Counted from the stretch's first letter, positions 22,145 to 31,060 are shown. The stretch: DNA of 64,000 nt from Prorocentrum cordatum (GCA_963575745.1 CAUYUJ010022082.1:583801-647800), one strand, 5' to 3'. Notes: generated by a model from the letters alone, not told the origin. Numbers and translations are program-made.

Positions 22145-22285
22145 GTCGACCCTGCCAAATCAAGGGTACCATTGTGTCCTGTGTCGCGCGACCCGCGCCT
22201 CCTGCATTCCTGTGGCGATGTGGCCCTCGGAAGGGTCCCGTGTTCTCTCGCGTGTCCTGTCCAATCGAGGCCGACTGTACCAGGA
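22145..22285 (+). repeat. Dispersed repeat, copy 1 (partner at 30285)
   Basis: CGACCCTGCCAAATCAAGGG, GCGATGTGGCCCTCGGAAGG and TCTCTCGCGTGTCCTGTCCA align with 30285-30435 (CGACCCTGCCAAATCGAAGG, GCAATGTGGCCCTCGAAGGG, TCTCGCGTGTCCTGCCGAAC). Same strand, about 145 bp, with a shared GAGGCCGACTGTA-type end. Confidence 0.7.
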
Positions 22286-22471
22286 TTCGCCCCCCAGTGG
22301 GAGGTGAAGAACGAGCGAAAGAGCCGGCGAAGCTGGGAACCGACGTCCCGGTGCCCCAGCGGGCGGTGGATATGGATATGTTTCGGCCCGCGGGGGCCCG
22401 AAGACGTCCACATCCACCGCCCGCCGAGGCTCCATTCACTGACCCTCCAAGCGGTGGTCGTGTGTAAATTC

Positions 22472-22519
22472 CCGCCTCCTCCTCCTCCTCCTCCTCCTCC
22501 TCCTCATCCCTCCTTCTCC

Positions 22520-22551
<32 letters not shown>

Positions 22552-22668
22552 CTCCTCCTCCTCCTCCTCCTCCTCCTCTTCATCGCCCCCCTCCTCCTCC
22601 TCCTCCTCCTCCTCCTCCTCCTCCTCCTCCTCCTCCTCCTCCTCCTCCTCCTCCTCCTCCTCCTGCTC
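22472..22668 (+). repeat. (TCC)n microsatellite, about 195 bp
   Basis: Nearly pure (CTC)n with a few CTT and TCATCG interruptions. The Ser-, Arg- and Glu-rich open frames over it are artefacts. Confidence 0.9.
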
Positions 22669-22868
22669 GGAAAGGGGAGGTGAAGAACGAGCGGAAGAGG
22701 CCGGCGAAGCTGGTCAAGGAGCGCCTCGTCTTCCAGGAGGCCGGGCACCGCGCCTGCCCCGCGCTCGTGCCGCCCCGGGGGGGCGGCGGCCCGGCCGGGG
22801 CCGCTGCCCCCGCCCGCCCTCTGCAGGTCTCGAGCAGCGGCGGGGCGTCCTGGCGGCCCTATAGTTTC

Positions 22869-23058
22869 GGGGGCGGACAAGAGGGGGGTGATGATTAGGG
22901 GGGGGGGATATCATGGCGGGGGCCATGATATCTCCCCAGATCTCGTGGCGCCTCTTCTTATTTCATTACGTCCCAGGAACCCTCGCTGGGCCGCGCACAT
23001 GCCGCCGGTCATGATTTGCACCCCCCCCCTCTTGGACACCCCCCTCTTGGCCGCCCCC
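22869..23058 (+). mobile_element. Small element with GGGGGCGG inverted ends
   Basis: The left end GGGCGGACAAGAGGGGGGTG is the near-perfect inverse of the right end CACCCCCCTCTTGGCCGCCC. Inside is a perfect palindrome, GATATCATGG / CCATGATATC (22907-22916 and 22923-22932). It abuts the family-B element that follows. No target duplication was established. Confidence 0.5.
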
Positions 23059-23061
23059 GAG

Positions 23062-23234
23062 TAAAACGACGCGAAGATCGGGACAAAATCGGATCGGGAT
23101 AGCTCGAAATCTCTGAGAAGCGGCGGGCTTGGAGGATGTATGGGGCGCCGCGGCCGCTCCAGAGCGTTCCGGAACGCTCTGAGGGCGCTCTGGAACGTTC
23201 TGGAGCGATTTATCCCGATCCTAGCCTCGTTTTA
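23062..23234 (+). mobile_element. Family-B TIR element, copy 1 (173 bp)
   Basis: Begins TAAAACGACGCGAAGATCGG and ends CCCGATCCTAGCCTCGTTTTA, imperfect inverted repeats of about 30 bp. The interior has the palindrome AGCGTTCCGGAACGCT and GCGCCGCGGCCGC. It is flanked by CCCGAG (left) and CTCGAG (right), a possible 6-bp duplication with one change. Confidence 0.75.
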
Positions 23235-23422
23235 CTCGAGCAGCGGCGGGGCGTCCTGGCGGAGTATGCTGCGAAATAAGGTCCAGATGTCTAAAACATG
23301 TGTTAATCATGCTTTAATCATGCCCCGCGCTCTTGCCGCCCAGGGGGGGCGGCGGCCCGGCCGGGGCCGCCGCCCCCCCCGCCCGCCCTCTGCAGGTCTC
23401 GAGCAGCGGCGGGGCGTCCTGG

Positions 23423-23595
23423 TAAAACGACGCGAAGATCGGGACAAAATCGGATCGGGAGAGCTCGAAATCTCTGAGAAGCGGCGGGCTTGGAGGATGT
23501 ATGGGGCGCCGCGGCCGCTCCAGAGCGTTCCGGAACGCTCTGTGAGCGCTCTGGAACGCTCTGGAGCGATTTATCCCGATCCTAGCCTCGTTTTA
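23423..23595 (+). mobile_element. Family-B TIR element, copy 2 (173 bp)
   Basis: Nearly identical to copy 1, same length and orientation. It is flanked by a perfect 25-bp direct repeat (23398-23422 and 23596-23620; starts CTCGAGCAGCGGCGGGGCGT). The same 25-bp sequence, without an insert, is present near 22828 and again directly right of copy 1. A duplication this long suits either segmental duplication or an unusual target duplication. Confidence 0.75.
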
Positions 23596-23639
23596 CTCGA
23601 GCAGCGGCGGGGCGTCCTGGCGGCCCTATTAGTTGGGGA

Positions 23640-23860
23640 GGACGATCAATGGCGAGTATGCTGCGAAGTCAGGTCCAGATGTCTAAAGCATGTGGTAAAC
23701 ATGCTTTAAGCTTGTAAACAATCATGTTTCCAACATGTTTAGAGCATTGTTACGACATTTCAAACACATTTCAACTCAGTGATAGGACTGTTAGGGTGTC
23801 CATTGTCGTGGCATCCGCAAGCTTATAGGCCCACCAGAGAGTGTTCTGAGAACCTTTTAT
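23640..23860. other. Duplicated flank of family-B copies, no gene
   Basis: AGTATGCTGCGAAATAAGG with CCAGATGTCTAAAACATG near 23262-23300 recurs at 23653-23690 (AGTATGCTGCGAAGTCAGG, CCAGATGTCTAAAGCATG). This shows a roughly 390-bp duplication that carried the family-B element. No coding potential seen. Confidence 0.5.
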
Positions 23861-24032
23861 TCGGGGGTTGGACAGAAACCCCGCGCTGACACGTCGATTA
23901 GTGAGTTGTTCGTTTTCGGTTCTCGAGATGACGCCGCGGCCGTCATTTTCCAGGCTTGCGCCCGCTAGGTTTGGGCCCGAGGGCGTTTTCACTAGACCAC
24001 GTTTTGCTAAAGGGGGTTCTGTCCATCCCCGA
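23861..24032 (+). mobile_element. Family-A TIR element, copy 1 (172 bp)
   Basis: Starts TCGGGGGTTGGACAGAAACC and ends GGTTCTGTCCATCCCCGA, inverted repeats of about 20 bp. It has perfect 5-bp duplications TTTAT (23856-23860 and 24033-24037). It is almost identical in length and sequence to the copy at 25445 inside the glycosyltransferase gene. No coding capacity, so it is non-autonomous. Confidence 0.9.
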
Positions 24033-24064
24033 TTTATGATCTGCACGAACTGTTCTTAGATCAT

Positions 24065-24083
24065 TGTCGGCTGAGACTGCCAA
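24065..24083 (+). repeat. Left target duplication of retrogene (19 bp)
   Basis: TGTCGGCTGAGACTGCCAA. It matches 26097-26115 (TGTCGGCCGAGACTGCCAA) at 18 of 19 positions. It directly abuts the first base of the spliced-leader sequence. Confidence 0.9.
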
Positions 24084-24135
24084 TCCGTAGCCATTTTGGC
24101 TCAAGCCATTTTGGCTCAAGCCGTGTTGGCTCAGG
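24084..24135 (+). other. Genomic DinoSL copy plus two SL relics
   Basis: 24084-24105 is the complete 22-nt dinoflagellate spliced leader (starts TCCGTAGCCATTTTGG). 24106-24120 is CCATTTTGGCTCAAG, exactly SL positions 8-22, the relic left when a new leader is trans-spliced at the AG inside an older genomic leader. 24121-24135 (CCGTGTTGGCTCAGG) is a third, degraded relic (12 of 15). This matches the mRNA-recycling pattern described for dinoflagellates by Slamovits and Keeling. It implies at least three rounds of trans-splicing and reintegration. Confidence 0.95.
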
Positions 24136-25121
24136 GTGCGCACGACCACGGCCTGCTTGTGGCATGCGCGGTGTCAGCGCTGCATGTCGCATGTCGAAGC
24201 AGTTCCGACTAAACGGTCTCCGGGTCGCTATTCTTTGCGATGGCACTCGTGGCGATTGTCAACCCTACATCGCTCTCGCATTGGGGTTGGAAAAGCATGG
24301 GTGTATAAATAGATCCGTGTCAAATGCCGACCACGAAAATATGGTCAAGGCTTTTGGGATCAATCACGTCACTATGGGCGTCAACTTTGAGAGTGTGGTC
24401 ACGACAGACGAGGGCCTAAGACACGCGATGACGAGTGGATCTGTGATGCAATTCCTGAAGGCTCTTGGGGAAGGTAATCAGAAACGTTATCCTGGCACTT
24501 TCGAAAAGGGCTGGACGGCACTAGAGAATTTCAAGCCCGACTTAATACTCTGCCACCCCATCTGTGGGACTCTCTGCAGCATCTACTGTCACAGGTACAG
24601 CGTTCCTGTGATCCACGTGCCGCTCCAGCTGGTATTGCTCACCGGCGAGGTGTCGCCCTTCGGCATGAACAGATGATTGCCTTATGCGTGCGTCAACAGG
24701 TTGCTGTGGAAGGCTGTCTTAAAGTCTTACATACCCATCAGAGAAGAACAGGTCAGGGCAGCTGCGGCCCTCCTCGGCCAAGGGGACTTCGTGCACGCGG
24801 GGCCCGCGAGCCTCGAAGATGTGATCGAAGAGTTGAACGACCCGATCGCGCCCGTGCTCGTGGGGTGCAGCCCTGCCGTGATGCCAGTCCCCGCGGACTG
24901 CGAGCATCCAAACATCACCACTTGTGGCTGGTGGATCCTGGACCAGGAGCAGCGGACGCAGCGCTTCCTGACCGGCGACGCGTGCTTCGGGGGCGCGCAG
25001 CGGTCCGAGATCGACGCCTTCCTGAGGGAAGGCGAACCGCCGGTCTACATCGGCTGGGGCAGCATGATCGCTGTCTCGCCCGAGTTCATGACCAACGTCG
25101 CGGTGTCGGCGCTAAAGCAGG

Positions 25122-25279
25122 AGGGGAAAAAACACACAGACACAATTAATCGTCGATTTCCTAGAAAATATGGGAAAATATGGGAAATGGGGGGGAAGAC
25201 AAATACCCAGAAAATATTGGAAAATATGGGGAATATTTTTATTTGTGTGTATTTATTTGCGTGTCCTGGGGCCCCTTCA
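25122..25279 (+). mobile_element. Family-C small element, copy 3, inside UGT gene
   Basis: 158 bp flanked by perfect 10-bp duplications CTAAAGCAGG (25112-25121 and 25280-25289). Element plus one duplication is 168 bp, a multiple of three, and has no stop in the gene's frame. Ends are AGGGGAAAAAACACACAGAC and GTCCTGGGGCCCCTTCA. Removing it restores SALKQVGRRG. A GA-AG intron (donor after GCAG, acceptor at the right GCAG) would remove exactly the same bases, an introner-like property. Splicing itself is inference. Confidence 0.9.
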
Positions 25280-25444
25280 CTAAAGCAGGTTGGCCGTCGT
25301 GGGATAGTCCTTCGAGGCTGGGCCGGGTGGAGTCCAGATGTTTTGGGGAATCGGGAACTAGCCGATTACGCAAGAGAGCAGGTTTTGTTCGTCGAGTCTG
25401 CCCCGCATGAGTGGTTGATGCCGAAGTGTGCGGTCTGCGTTACC

Positions 25445-25616
25445 TCGGGGGTGGACAGAACCCCCAACAGTGACACGTCGATTAGTGAATTGTCCGTTTT
25501 CGGTTCTCGAGAGGGCGCCGTGGCCGTTATTTTCCAGGCGTGCGCCCGCCAGGTTTGGGCCTCAGGTCGTTTTCACTAAACCACGTTTTACTAAAGGGGG
25601 GTCTGTCCATCCCCGA
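25445..25616 (+). mobile_element. Family-A TIR element, copy 2, inside UGT gene
   Basis: 172 bp with inverted ends TCGGGGGTGGACAGAACCCC and GGGGTCTGTCCATCCCCGA, and perfect 5-bp duplications TTACC (25440-25444 and 25617-25621). Excision with one duplication rejoins CVT to HGGSGTT exactly. Stops within the element truncate the protein before the donor-binding motif, and no AG acceptor is suitably placed for splicing. Confidence 0.92.
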
Positions 25617-26089
25617 TTACCCACGGTGGCAGTGGTACTACTGCAGCTTCCATGAGGTCAGGAAAGCCCTCAGTCACAACACCGATTTTTCTGGATCAGC
25701 CTGACTTCGCGGCTTCTCTCAGCAAGTTGGGGAATGGACAGGCCACTTGCCAGTTCCACCAGATGACGGCCAACACCCTGGCCAACAAGATAAGGGCATG
25801 CCTCTCAGATGAGAGCATTCAGAAGAAGGCCGCCGAGATTTCATCAGCGCTCAGGGCGGAGGACGGCGTCCAGACTGCGATCGGCAAGATAAAGACTTTC
25901 GTCGAGGGCCCTATGAGCAACGGGGAGTGGCTGGCATTGCTTCAGCACCGACTCAGCAAGCGCCGGGATGCGCGCGAGGCGAAGCACAGTGGGACTTCGT
26001 GCTTCTGCTTCGGGGCCCTCGCAACCAGGAGGTCCTAATATGTTCAGAAGCGTATTTTCACTAGAACTTTAAACGAGTTGCGGGCGGGC

Positions 26090-26115
26090 AAAAAAATGTC
26101 GGCCGAGACTGCCAA
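26090..26115 (+). repeat. Retrogene poly-A (7 A) and right target duplication
   Basis: AAAAAAA at 26090-26096 follows the 3' UTR and is directly followed by the 19-bp duplication at 26097-26115. This is the expected 3' end of an mRNA inserted by target-primed reverse transcription. Confidence 0.9.
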
Positions 26116-26417
26116 GTTTTAACACATCGGGCTTATGTTCTCAGAACATGGGCTTTGCTCTTAGAGCATTTCTGGGTCTTCAGAGCATGTCGTGGTAGGC
26201 CTTTAGGAATGCCGGAACGGCCGGTCCTTGCTCCAAGGACGCGGCGGTCGCCGGCCGGAGGGAGGCCTCGTTGGGGCCGGGGGTGCTCACGGCTCGGCCG
26301 CGCCTCGGTGGCGCTGCGGTCGCTCGCCCTCGGCCAGCTCGGTTTTGGTCGGTCTTGCAGCGGGAGCCCGTGCCCAAGAGACCCGTTCGGCAGCAAGTCG
26401 TGGGCGCCTGGTATACC

Positions 26418-26589
26418 CCAGATTTCGTGATAGAAGGGAGGGGGTCTCAACCCTCCCAGACGAGAAGTTTTAGACCCCCCCGTGGGAGAACCCTCCAAAA
26501 CATCGTCCCCAGACCCCCCAGACCCTCCAAGATAGCCTGGAAGAGACCCCCCCGAAATGAGACCCCCCTCCCTTTATTACGAAATCTGG
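26418..26589 (+). mobile_element. Family-D TIR element (172 bp)
   Basis: The left end CCAGATTTCGTGATAGAAGG and the following GAGGGGGTCTCA are inverted at the right as TGAGACCCCCCTCCCTTTAT and TACGAAATCTGG. That is about 32 bp of terminal inverted repeat with few differences. Flanks TATACC and AGTACC suggest an imperfect duplication. The interior is CCC/GGG-rich with no ORF. Only one copy in this window. Confidence 0.8.
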
Positions 26590-26609
26590 AGTACCCTCTT
26601 ATTTCCGTC

Positions 26610-26735
26610 TTCAGCGTCGATTGGCGTCGACTAGCGTCTGGGAGTCGATGAGATGGCGCCGATTTAGCGTCGGTCAGCGTCGATCAGTGTCGATGTAGCG
26701 TCGATTTGGCTTCTTCCAGCGTCGATTCGCAAGAG
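26610..26735 (+). repeat. Degenerate (AGCGTCGAT)n tandem repeat
   Basis: About ten imperfect repeats of a 9-11-base unit such as GGCGTCGACTAGCGTC and AGCGTCGATCAGTGTCGATG. Confidence 0.8.
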
Positions 26736-27044
26736 CCCACAGGATGGTGTGGGAGGCTCCCATGAATTGCCACCGAAGAAGCCCGTGCCAAGAGACACCC
26801 TGCTTGCCTCCAGGGTGCCCTGGGTTTCTTGGCAGTCGATGTTTCTGCTAAGGACGGCGTGACGCTCACACACCAAAAATGAATAGACGTCCTGGGGTCT
26901 CGGGGTCGGGTTTTTTTTGGGAGGCTTCTTGTGATTGAGCTCCTACTGTAGTGTCGTTGCCGCGACGGTGCGCCATTCTGGGCTGCCTGCGGCCTGTCGT
27001 TTTCGGTCGCTTTCGGTTTCGCTGTCGGCTCGGTGGGTTTTGGA

Positions 27045-27420
27045 GGGCGAGGGGCTCGCCCCAGAACGGGCCCGTCACGGAAGGGGCCGGTCAGTCACCG
27101 TCCATCAAACAACCCCAGCCCAACCCAGAGGACCCAATCGGGCGGGATAGGACGAGGATCGAATCGTTCCAGAGCGTTCTGGAACGCTCCCAGGGCGTTC
27201 CGGAACGCTTTGAGAAGGTCGCGGCGCCCAAGACATCTTCCGGAACTGCCGGATCTCAGAGATTCCCGATTTATCAGTACCCGATTTTATCCTCGCCTTG
27301 GCTGTGTCTCACTCGAGAGCCAGGGGCTCGTCACGGAACGGGCCCGCCACGGAAGGGGCTGGGCAGTCAACGTCTATCAAGCCACCCCAACCCAGACATC
27401 GATCGAGTCGTAACAAAATA
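27045..27420 (+). mobile_element. Diverged family-B element inside a direct duplication
   Basis: 27147-27310 aligns in reverse orientation with the family-B elements (CGTTCCAGAGCGTTC, GCGTTCCGGAACGCT, GCGGCGCCCAAGACATC, CCCGATTTTATCC). It is flanked by about 90-bp direct repeats, each with GAACGGGCCCGTCACGGAAG or its close variant and CATCAAACAACCCCAGCCCA or its variant. Again the element lies within a duplicated segment, as in copy 2. Confidence 0.65.
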
Positions 27421-27639
27421 TTAACGGCGGGAGGTTTTGGCCATTTTCGGCTTTTGGAAGCCCTCGCTGGGCCCCGGGACCGTCAGAAAATGACTCAGGA
27501 TGAAACCGGTCCAGGCGACCGCCTACTGAAAAAAATTAGACTCCGCATGTCTGGCAACCAAGCTTGAAGACCCCAATTCGCCCTCCATTCCCAGTGGTTG
27601 AGGTGTCGGGGAACATGGAAAAAGCACATGTGGATCCCG

Positions 27640-27715
27640 TACCCCTCCCAACCCGAAATTTGGGTCTTCGGGCTAGGTTGGGGTGGTAGGTAATCAGATA
27701 GGCGTCAGGCGGCGC
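27640..27715 (+). repeat. Dispersed repeat, copy 2 (partner at 7955)
   Basis: AAATTTGGGTCTTCGGGCTA and GGGGTGGTAGGTAATCAGAT, diverged from the 7955-8035 copy. Confidence 0.45.
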
Positions 27716-27719
27716 CGGA

Positions 27720-28430
27720 TTGCCTCCCCAGCAGCGCAAAGCAACGCAAACCAGGGCAACGCATTTTCCAAGGCGAATGGAAGGAATGCCGCGCAAGTGC
27801 GGAGCAGCCAAACTCAAAGGAATTCGAGAGCACATGCGCTGGTTAAGCGCGATGCGTTTCAATGTGCTGCAACGCTTCGCACTGCACTGCACATCAAAGT
27901 ACACCAAAGCATAGGAACGTCGAAACATGCAGCAGTGTGCTTCCTTTGCGTCCAGACTTGGTTTTAGCTCGCTCGAAGGTTCAGCATCCCTTGTTCGGTT
28001 TGGTTATTGTTGCTTCCCCTGTCGCTTGCTCGATGCGAATCAATGTTTGCCAGTGTGGACCCCGAACAGTGCGCTCTTGCGCTCTGGATGTGCAAGCTAT
28101 GTGGTGAACGCCATGTGGTTCACGCTAGGCGCGCTGCAAGCGATGGGCTGCAATCGATGTGTTGTGCAAGCAATGTGGTGCGTATGTACGATGTGCATGA
28201 TTAGTATTAGTATTATCAGAGAGTGTGTGTGTACCATTACGATTCGTATAATCAGTGTCTTTGTTATTATGTTTAGCATTACTGTCATCATTATTTTGAG
28301 TGGTCGCATTCGTACGATCATCATTCATAGAAGTATAACTATCATTATTATTCTTATTTCCCAAACGGCACTTGCACTTAGGGGTTCTTCCTTGTGGAAT
28401 GAGGAATTGGGCTTGACGGCCAGTCTGGGG
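27720..28430. other. No gene supported
   Basis: Open frames up to 171 codons but with no recognisable motif. The tract 28195-28360 is AT-rich with ATTAGTATTATC-like simple sequence. Confidence 0.3.
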
Positions 28431-28435
28431 GCTAT

Positions 28436-28625
28436 GTTGTAGCTGTCGCCGCACAGTCGCCGCCTCTTCGCCGCCCGTCGTCTGGGCCTGACGGCCGTTT
28501 TGGCGGTTATGTTGCCGCCTCTTCGCCGCCCGTCGTCTGGGCCTGACGGTCAGTCTGGCGACTACGTTGCCGCCGTCGCCGCCCAGTCGCCGCCTCGTCG
28601 CCGCCCCGTCGCCGCTCAAATCTTC
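28436..28625 (+). repeat. Tandem repeat, about 60-bp units
   Basis: CGCCGCCCGTCGTCTGGGCC with TGACGGCCGTTTTGGCGG recurs at 28469, 28527 and, shortened, nearby. The unit also holds GCCGCCTCTTCGCC. Confidence 0.75.
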
Positions 28626-28639
28626 CTGTCGAGACAAGA

Positions 28640-30000
28640 ATTTGGATCGATCTCCCCACTGGTTGACAGGTCATTCTTTTTTCCCGTATGTTGTTGCGCA
28701 CATTCGTCCATCCGAAATCCGAATTCACACACTCCCAGGAAGTCCAGCTATCGACCCCCCTCTTCCCTGTCAACTAATACCACGCGCGCGCACTAGTCCA
28801 CAATCAATCTGCAGTTTTCAAGGAATCACCAGTTCCCCAGAGTCCGTCGCAACAGATGGGAGGAAGTGCGCACGCGCGCGTCGTCGCGCGCGCATGCAGC
28901 AAGAGCATGGGTCTCAGAATCGGATGTCCCGAATACAGTTTAAACCATTTGGTTTCGCAGCGGAAGTTTTCATCAGGCGCGCGCGCGCGTTATTTCTACA
29001 CTTCCAGGAACCAGTCGTTTTTTCCTCAGCACGTCCATCACATTTGACCAAGCGGGCCGTTCGCGCGCGCATGCCGAAGTCATTCGAACGCCTCTGCGCG
29101 CGTGCTGGGGAGGCACGATTCTTGTCAAATGATGCGAGGCGGGCCTCTCGCGCGCGTCGACCGCGCGCGCATGTCGAACCCCCATCCAACACCTTTATCA
29201 CCGACGCGTGGACATCTTCATCGTCATCGGCGTGATCAACATCGCCGCCGCCATTCCATTGCCTTTGCCGTCGACGTCGTCATCATTGGCACCAGCTTCG
29301 CTGCTATCATCATCATGCCTGCTGTTGTCGACGTCGCCATAATACCGCGCCCGCCCCAATCACCGACTCGCACTGATGTGCCCGCGCGTCAGCGCGGCCT
29401 GCGAGACGCCCTGGGGAGCCCCCGGCGAACAGCGCCACCGCGGCCGCGTCCGTCGCGCCAGATTGACTGGCTGTTCTGAGCGCGAGCCAGCGCGCGCTTG
29501 CGCGGCCTCAGCGATGCGCCGGGCATCGCCATGCAGTCATCGCAAGGTGGGTGGGTGGGACGATTGCTTGAACAGTGAAGTTGGCAACTCACTGCGATTA
29601 GCATTTCACAACGTAGACTCTTCTCTGTAAGAACGAATTGTATTCGGGTTCAGGCTTCGCGGCGTTTGCTTGGAGAGGCGTGAAGCTAAGGTTGCGCCTG
29701 GGTTGGGCGCTGGGAGCGGCCCAGTGCTTGTAATATTTCGGCGACCGCGCGGCCGTGGCGCTGTTCTCCCCCTGTCCCCTTCGATCTCTCTGTCTCTATA
29801 TCTCTCTGTCTTTCTCTCGCCTCCCATCCTTGGGGGTACCGCCCCTCTCAATCCCGATGCGTATTGTCGATGAACTGGAAAGGGTTGTTGGGTGCACTGA
29901 CACACTTGCCGAATGGTTAATACACGTACCGCGTCATAGTGAAACTTTGAACATGTGTTCGTCATGCGTCCTCCCTTCGACCTTCCCCCTCACCATGATG
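28640..30000. other. No gene supported; CGCG-rich phrases
   Basis: Repeated CGCGCGCGCATG and GCGGGCC phrases near 28870-29180 and a CT-rich tract near 29780-29820. No protein motif recognised in any frame. Confidence 0.3.
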
Positions 30001-30004
30001 CTGT

Positions 30005-30125
30005 TTTTTTCGCCAGGGTGAAGTTTCGCCAGAGTGGCTCGGCCATGCGTCAGAGTGACGTTTCGCCAGAGTGACGTTGTCGCCCCTGGCCATGCGTCAG
30101 AATGGCTTTTCGCCAGAGTGACCTC
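30005..30125 (+). repeat. Short tandem repeat TTTCGCCAGAGTG
   Basis: Four copies of a TTTCGCCAGAGTGRC phrase interleaved with two GGCCATGCGTCAGA phrases. Confidence 0.8.
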
Positions 30126-30284
30126 TGGTGCGGGCACATTGGGGCCCCCAGATGGTTGAATGCGATGCGACAACAGTGGCATGCGCACTTTCTCATTCAG
30201 CCTCCCCGCGGCCCCCGAAGGTCGTGCACCAACGGCCACTGTTGCCAGAGAGCGCTCTTACAATCGAGGCTTATGGGTTGCCCG

Positions 30285-30435
30285 ACCCTGCCAAATCGAA
30301 GGCGCCCCTGTGTCCTTTGCTTCGCGACCAGTGCCTGCTACACCTTATACGGCAATGTGGCCCTCGAAGGGACTCGTGTCCTCTCGCCTCTCGCGTGTCC
30401 TGCCGAACCAAGGCCGACTGTAGACCCCACCCTTC
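30285..30435 (+). repeat. Dispersed repeat, copy 2 (partner at 22145)
   Basis: See the partner entry. CGACCCTGCCAAATCGAAGG, GCAATGTGGCCCTCGAAGGG and CTCTCGCGTGTCCTGCCGAA are the best-conserved blocks. Confidence 0.7.
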
Positions 30436-30733
30436 TGCGGCATTTTTGCAGCCGGATCAACCTGTGAGGGCTCCGTGGGGCCCGGACCCGGGCGAGAGCG
30501 CCCGCCCTGAACAAAAAAAGTTTCGGAGGCCCTGCTCACGGCCGAGAGGCTGCCCCCGACGGCGCGTGCCGCCGATTGTTTGCGCGAGAGAGGCGCCCGG
30601 GCAGAGTGCCCGCCCGCGCCGTCCCCCTGGGGGGCGAAGCGCGCGCAGGAGAAGGAGCAGATCCTCCAGAAGAAGACGGGGCAGAGCTGGGGCCTGGAAA
30701 GCCGCGCCGCGGGGGGCCGCTCCTCCCCTCTCG

Positions 30734-30734
<1 letters not shown>

Positions 30735-30764
<30 letters not shown>

Positions 30765-31060
30765 GCTCTTTCGCGCGTGTTCCCTGCTTCATCCCGACCT
30801 TCCCCCCCGCACCATTCTCCTTCGCCTCCCCCTCCTCCTCCTTTCCCCCTTCCCCCCCCCCCCTCCCTCCTCCTTCCCACCTTCTCCAATTCCCCCCCCC
30901 CTCCCCCCCTTTCCTCCTCCACATTTCCCCGTGCTTCCCCCTTTTCCCCTCTCCTTTCCGCCGTCCCCCTGCTCCCTTTTCCCTCATCCTTCTCCCCCCC
31001 CCTCCTCATCTCCTTCCCCCCCACTCCTCCTCTCCCAGGCATCCTCGCATCACGAATACG
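30735..31060 (+). repeat. (CT)n and CCCTCC pyrimidine tract
   Basis: (CT)n at 30736-30765 followed by about 280 bp of C/T-rich sequence. Ser/Pro open frames in all three plus frames are artefacts. Confidence 0.85.

Larger units (their letters stand above)
21640..22740 (+). repeat. Four dispersed copies of a GGCGAAGCTGG phrase
   Basis: GAAGAACGAGCGRAAGAG followed by CCGGCGAAGCTGG occurs near 22310 and 22681, and diverged forms near 21660 and 21975. In the last copy the frame reads KNERKRPAKLVKERLVFQEA, which could be a duplicated exon fragment. The copies at 21640-21840 and 21960-22130 share a longer block, including GAGTGCTCCGCAGA, TTTCCCGTCGAGCG or its variant, and GGGGGACAC. No intact gene is supported. 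Confidence 0.5.
24164..26038 (+). pseudogene. UDP-glycosyltransferase retrogene (sterol glucosyltransferase-like)
   Basis: Transfers a sugar from a UDP-sugar; closest in pattern to sterol 3-beta-glucosyltransferases (UGT80/Atg26 type). The N-terminal Rossmann start is VAILCDGTRGDCQPYIALAL, the second-domain strand is PPVYIGWGSM, and the linker is KQVGRRGIVLRGWAGWSPDV. The donor-binding motif HGGSGTTAASMRSGKP is followed by PIFLDQPDFAASLSKLGNG. The start is the first ATG after the leader. Defects: an in-frame TGA at 24674-24676 (FGMNR, stop, LPYACVNRLLW, same frame continues); a 158-bp family-C element at 25122-25279 that keeps the frame open; and a 172-bp family-A element at 25445-25616 that splits CAVCVT from HGGSGTT and adds stops. 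No introns are needed otherwise, as expected for a processed cDNA. Confidence 0.9.

Noticed and set aside
22472-22880. 257-codon minus ORF with Arg runs
   Set aside because: Translation of the (TCC)n microsatellite.
25445-25616. Family-A copy 2 as a spliced introner
   Set aside because: The duplication TTACC provides no AG acceptor and the element contains in-frame stops; exact splicing cannot be proposed.
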